Shown one piece after another: positions 58,591-64,000 of a stretch of 64,000 nt of DNA. Every line of letters starts with the position of its first letter. Position 1 is the first letter of the stretch. The stretch covers positions 20,384,208-20,448,207 of the forward strand of contig NC_037257.1 in NCBI RefSeq assembly GCF_000002425.4, given 5' to 3'. The position numbers and the translations under genes are program-made. The DNA is from Physcomitrium patens (Eukaryota; Streptophyta; Bryopsida; Funariales; Funariaceae). The notes below the pieces were generated by a model that made no database searches, had not been told where the DNA came from, and saw only the letters and a program-made list of their open reading frames with translations.

Positions 58591-59345
58591 ATGGATTTAT
58601 AAACTTTATTTGAAATATTTGATAGTAAAAAATCAAAATTTCAAGGATTTTTTGATCAAGTACAACTTGTGATTGAGCTTTAATTTTAAAGTTTTTCAAC
58701 TCCAAGACTATAAGTTAAGTTTATTAAAATACTCATTTCACATTTAATTTTATTATGGTTTCTATCTTTTTTAAACAAGATAATTTAATATTGAATGATT
58801 TAGAGGCTTTATTAAAAAAATTTAATCCATGTATAGAGAATATGATATAATTTTTATTATAACTTACAAGGTTTGAATTTGGCATCAAAGCAATACATAA
58901 AAGAACTCATCTTAAGAACCATTACTTTATTTTACAATAGACATTTTTTAAGATCTAAAAATTACAAAGCCTCTTTAGTATTAGATTCAAGAGTATTAAC
59001 TTATTTTTTAGATGAAAAATTTGTTAAAAGATAAAAAATATCTTTAGTAAAGAAAACAAAGCTTCTACAAGTAGAAGTCATAAATAGTTATATTTTGTCT
59101 TTTGAAAATATTATCTATGAAATTAATCTTGTAGATGTAGCAATAAATGGTCATAATAGCTTAATTTTATTAAATATTATTACATCTCTTTCTAAAATAA
59201 TTATTTATAATAATAATAATGAAATAATAAGATAATCTTTTCATATTGGTATAACACACTATCATTGCTTAAAAAGATCTATTGATTATCTTCAACAAGA
59301 AATTTTAATTAATATATAGAAGAAGCATAAAAAAGAAACATCATG
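58591..59345 (+). mobile_element. S4: short chromovirus fragment
   Basis: Pieces resembling S2 in order: gag (SKFQGFFDQVQLVIEL, about 58630), protease (about 58960-59170) and the tail of the extra reading frame (about 59250-59310). Reverse transcriptase and integrase are not seen. Strongly decayed. Confidence 0.6.
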
Positions 59346-59652
59346 GCTTTTTAATTATCAATATAAAAAAATAGATATACTTTTTAAATAATTTAAATTT
59401 AATTTGTTATTATAATAAATTAAAAGATAAAAAATAGTCTTAAATTAATATTAAAATCTTAAATATATTATAAGAGTTTTTAGAATTAATATAGAATTTA
59501 TTTACATATTTTAAGTATTTTGAATACTTATTTTAAAACTTTGATAAAAATAATTTTATTACTTTAGAATGCCATTGTAAAGAATTGAAGCAAGAATTGA
59601 TGGTTTTATAGAGCATGTAAGCTAATTTGATGTTTTTAAATTCCATAATTTT

Positions 59653-59691
<39 letters not shown>

Positions 59692-60690
59692 AAAAATTAT
59701 ACTAATGAGTAGCAAGGATTATACTTATAAGAAAGGATGTTTATATTTTCTATCTAGATTGTAGCACCTTAGATGTAGGTAGGAAGATTAGACTAAGACC
59801 TTGTAGTCTCTATAATATAAGATACACTACTTTGTAAACCTTGATGTAGAATGGGTAGAAATTAATTTTTGTAGGACATTGATTAGATATTGATAAAATT
59901 GATTAATCATCTATAGGGCAGTCAATTCAAGAGGTAGGATGGATGATTTAGTAAAAAAAAATGGTTAAGAATTGTTGGTTGGAATCTCTGTTTCGGAATA
60001 AATATAAATCGGTTGAAGAAGAAGTAAGAAGGGCTAGACTATGTTAGTCATGAGCCAAGGTAAGCTTGGTGCTACCTCTTGTTTTTATTTTCTTTATAAA
60101 AGAAGGATAATAGATAGAATTTGAATAATGTGAAGTGAAATTTTGAAATAAAAGAAAGATTTGATTTATATGTTGTCTAATGCAAAATTGAATTTATTGT
60201 GTGCTGAATTATAAGTGAAGAATTAGAAAGTCAATAATAAAAGATGTTTATAAAGTATGGATATGACTAGAAGAATTATAATACATTGATTTTTGAGAGT
60301 TGAGAGTGTGCCACAAGAAAAATTCTATGGAGTCTAGAATTATGTGAAGTAGATTATTGAGAATGACAATTAGTTTGGAGAATTCTAGTGATTAGATTAT
60401 AGAATGTTTTATGTAGTCTTTTAAGATGGAGAAGTATTACTTATTCTTGTCATAAGTTTGGAAAAGAGAAGAGATAGTGAATGCATAAGATAGAATTATC
60501 AATTGTAATATTTTATTTGATAGAATGTAAAAGGCATTCTCGGTTTTTTGAGTGTTTAAGTTGATCAGGAGATAGTTAATTGTGTGAACCTAATGTAAAA
60601 ACTCATGCGGCTAGTCTTTTTTCGTATTTAAATCCCTTTATATAAGTTTATTCTGATTAAATTAGTCTAGAGTAAGTAAAATGATAATTA
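59346..60690. other. AT-rich region, probably holding the LTR of element T
   Basis: No coding frame recognised. It includes the (TA)n palindrome at 59645-59700. As the primer site of T begins at 60697, at least the right part should be T's 5' LTR, and TTTATATAAG near 60640 could be a TATA-like box, but I cannot place the LTR start. Confidence 0.4.
59645..59700. repeat. 56-bp palindrome: (TA)n between inverted arms
   Basis: ATAATTTTTGT (59645-59655) and ACAAAAATTAT (59690-59700) are perfect inverted copies enclosing a TA tract, so the whole can fold into one long hairpin. Confidence 0.85.
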
Positions 60691-63600
60691 TATTTTTGGC
60701 ACCACTGCCATGGAATTGACAATAATATTAAGTATTAGGAATTAACTGCAGAACAAGTGATTTTGGTATTTTATGATGAAAAGTTTATGGTTAATAAGAA
60801 TGAAAATATTGCACTAAAAAAAATATGCCAGTTGAAAGGAAGACAGGAGAAATCACAAGCAAAAAATTTGTTGTAAGACAAGCAAGAACATAATCTAAAA
60901 AAGAAGCATTGACAGAGTTAAATTAAACCATGGTTGCATGCATGTTGGCATATCCGAGCATATCTAGAACTTGACAGACCTTTAATATTTTAGACATATA
61001 TATTGTTAAGAAAATTATCAAGAGCACATGCGGAAAATTCTATCAACAATCTAGCATATTCCTTGAGCTTGTTAACTGAAAGTGAAGGAGGTACATAAGA
61101 ATTGGGTACTCCATTGGATATTTTTCCAATAGTAGATACAACCGATTCTGACAAGATTAGTTCTTTGTAATGGCATAATTTTAAAAAAATTTGAAACACG
61201 CTAAATTACTTGCCAAAAAGGGCCAATTTAGCATGTTTCAAAATCTGTTATTTTTACCTCCAATTCAATCAATAAAATTATTTGTAAATAATAATAGTAA
61301 ATTGAGGAGGCTAAAAAGTTTGAAAAAGATAATTGAGAAAGAAAGTGTTTATTTAAATAAGGAATTAAGTGAAACATTATTATCTTCAATCGCAACATGA
61401 GGTCCAATAATTTCAATTGCGGTCCAAATTGGTGCAATGGATAGTCGCACAACTAGCGTAGCTCCATTGTCTACTTTAAAAGGTTTACGAAGTGTAGATC
61501 CAAATTAACATTTATCTCAATTCCTGATTGCATGTATAGTCAATAATGGTAGAACTAAAGATATTTAATTGAAGTGGTTGCCAACGACCTTGAAAGATAC
61601 AATATTTGAATGGTATAATCGCCAGCCTATGGGCCAATTTTCTAATTGGGAGGCATTGAAAAATACATTTCTAACCCGTTTTTAATCAATTGGATTTAAA
61701 AAATATCTCAAGAAAAGGTTAATGAATAGTAGAATGTTACCAAGAGAAGTAATCCAACCACATTATGGCCGAGTAGTAGATATCCTTTGTAAATGGTTAA
61801 ATAACCAAATGCCAAATTTGTTTGTTTTTTCCATATTAGTTAATGAACTATATCCACTAGAATTGAAGATGTTTGTAAAGGAGGCCTAATCGACCATTGT
61901 TGCTTCTTCACTTGATTGAGCTAAGGTATGAAAAGAATGTCATTATGACCAATTTCTAACCACAGAAGCCACAATGATTCTATCTTAGAAAGATTATCAA
62001 ATGCTAGCTTGGAATGGAGCAGTGGGCAGTTATCCAAGAATGATTGATTATGGTACAAATTTTAGTGTTAATCTACAAAAAATAGTTAATGTTCTCTCAT
62101 TGCAGGCTATACCACCAATAGCAGTAGTTTTATATTTGTCATACCTCCCATATCAAAAATTAGTACCTGCAAAAGAGTTACTTAATGAATTAATATGAAA
62201 GGATTCAAATGAAGCTTTGTTGTTAATTTTGACAAAGAAGATGGATGAATTGGCTGTTAATCTAGTGAAGAATAATGAGAAGAGGCATAAATTGATTAAT
62301 ATACCCTCCAATATTTAGTACAGTAATTATAAAGGATAAGGCCATATGATAATAGAATGTTCTTTACCACCCCAAATGATTGTACAATCTTTATTTTGTG
62401 GAAGTAAGCATGCAACCACCAATTGTTGGAATTTACAAAAGCAACAATAGTTCAGTAATTAGACCATGATTCAACCAACTTTGTGGAATATTAATTAAGT
62501 CCAAAAAAGAAATAGATTTGGCTGGAATAGGAATCATTTGAATAAATAAAATAGGATTTTTTCTAATTTTCAAAATTTTGTGTATAACCAAGAATGTGGA
62601 CCCAATTTTCAATATATTGAGCAAAATCAGCAAGAATATTTCCAATATTCATCCATTCAAAAATCAATTTTAGATTCTATAGTACCAACCAGATAGCTGG
62701 GATCATTTATCCATCCAACTTGGAACAAGCTTAGTCGGTATATACTAATAGAAACATCTAATATTACTGATGGAGTTGAAAGAAGACCACTTTGATGTTA
62801 TTGTTGCAAGCAAATAAGACATTATGCTAATAAATGTCCCAATCGAAGAGCTAGTAATGAATATGCTCCAGTATGTGGAAATTGTAAGCAGTCAGAATAT
62901 ACATATCAGTAGTGCAATGCTCCATTTAATTTTAATAATCGAGAATAAAAAATCCAACTGTATAGTAAAATAGAGGAAAATAATTGAGGCCTTAAGATTC
63001 TCCTATAAATTGAATCGAATACACTCATACAATACTTATTAAAAGCCAATAAAAAGAAAAAGATTCAATTCAATAATTGGATGCACCAGTTGCAAAGGAC
63101 CACTTTATACTAATTATGAGAATTCTAGATCCAATACTTGTACCAAAAACATTACCAATAATGGGACTTGGTCCGTCTGTGCAATCCAACAATATTTGTA
63201 CTATCAAGGTATTGATTCAACCTAAACTAATACCATTATTTGGAAAGTTCTAAGAGTTGTCTTATATATATTAAAGAAACTTCTTATGGATGAACATTTC
63301 AAAAAAGTTTATTCACTTATTTCACATCCAAATTTCATAAAGAAAGATATTTTATCTAAAGGAGTTAAGTTGAAATCTATAAAAAAGAAAAGGGCCTTGG
63401 AAATCACTATCAATATAGAACCGTATGATATTTTGAAATATTTGGATGTAATTCAGTTCTTTATTACAATAAAATAACTTTTGGTAATAGTCCTGAAATA
63501 TTGTTCTATATTGAATTCCTCACTAATAAGATGTAGGTTTTGTAATAGAAAAATTCATGAAGTAAGTTTAAGTTTCAATCCATGAGTATCAACTATTGAT

Positions 63601-64000
63601 GTATCCATCGATGGTATTCTTATTTCTAGAGTTCAAGTAGATGGTGGCTCTAGTATAAATCTAATGAATATCAATATAATAGAGGACTTGAACTTAAAGC
63701 AATTATTATCCATGACATTGATATTAAAAATGGCAGATCATAGTTAAATAAAACCAATGGATATCTTACGTAATATTGATACTGTAATTGTTAAAATCAT
63801 ATACAAGATTGATTATATTATTTTTATTTACACAGTCCTACATTATCCTATCCAATCTTATTGGATTGATCATGGCTCTATTAAGCCTAAGTTAGGAATG
63901 ATTGGAGCTGTAAAATGTTGGTTATTGAAAAAGAAAAAGACAAGATTGTGTTACAAATGTATCCAGTTCAATATCATGGAGAATCTCAAATTCTGGATTC
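60691..64000 (+). mobile_element. T: Tat/Athila-like Ty3/gypsy element, runs off the right edge
   Basis: Primer-like site at 60697-60714. Gag has a retrotransposon gag core TTLKDTIFEWYNRQPMGQ and FSNWEALKNTFLTRF (about 61585-61680). Two knuckles follow: CYCCKQIRHYANKC (62796-62837, perfect CX2CX4HX4C) and CGNCKQSEYTYQ.C (about 62874). The protease block VDGGSSINLMN (about 63639) is the DGGSS form common in the plant Tat/Athila group. Broken more than ten times; reverse transcriptase would lie beyond the window. Confidence 0.75.
60697..60714 (+). promoter_or_regulatory. Primer binding site of T, decayed tRNA-Asp type
   Basis: TGGCACCACTGCCATGGA resembles TGGCGCCGTTGCCGGGGA, the tRNA-Asp complement that I recall for plant Tat/Athila elements, with about five changes. 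Confidence 0.6.

Noticed and set aside
1-64000. Host protein-coding genes, rRNA, tRNA genes, CRISPR arrays
   Set aside because: None could be supported. All long recognisable frames belong to LTR elements; primer sites resemble tRNA ends but no tRNA gene fold was seen; no array of spaced direct repeats exists.

Overview
The window is nuclear DNA of a land plant, almost certainly from a large, repeat-filled, AT-rich genome. No intact host gene, rRNA, tRNA or CRISPR array is visible. Nearly everything is LTR retrotransposon: a Ty1/copia element of plant type, a Tat/Athila-like Ty3/gypsy element with a primer site resembling tRNA-Asp, a Ty3/gypsy lineage whose primer site fits plant tRNA-Trp, and two related chromodomain Ty3/gypsy (chromovirus) families. 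The species cannot be named from the sequence; the mix would fit a gymnosperm or a seed-free plant.

Layout. 1-815: relic of repeat R6. 1058-15087: old minus-strand Ty3/gypsy element G0, split by a very young plus-strand relative, G1 (4476-13262; two 1,403-bp LTRs almost identical; 4-bp target duplication CCGT). 15088-17480: R6, a probable LTR relic. 17850-18790: a GC-richer island of unknown nature. 19398-25739: decayed copia element K (target duplication GGATC) whose integrase region holds two abutting solo LTRs. 25745-28655: AT-rich sequence without genes. 28660-59345: a chromovirus cluster. Its host, S1 (29312 to about 58590), holds three solo LTRs of type L4, one of type L7, and chromovirus S3 (31725-49277). 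S3 is interrupted by G2 (35181-46755), a relative of G1 without a polymerase region, and the 3' LTR of G2 is interrupted by chromovirus S2 (39472-45860). That makes four nested levels, each outer insertion supported by a target duplication. From about 60.7 kb to the right edge lies a decayed Tat-like element.

How the parts work. G1 and its relatives appear to prime reverse transcription with tRNA-Trp and leave 4-bp target duplications with a YG centre. The chromoviruses S1, S2 and S3 look different: two bases after the 5' LTR lies an 11-12 base stretch complementary to the LTR segment about 30 bases downstream of the TATA box, which is the arrangement expected for self-priming as in yeast Tf1. 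This complementarity, a hairpin at the presumed start site with a compensatory change, a repeated stem-loop module in the leader, and an extra reading frame between the chromodomain and the 3' LTR are the most interesting features of the window. All alignments and counts were made by eye.
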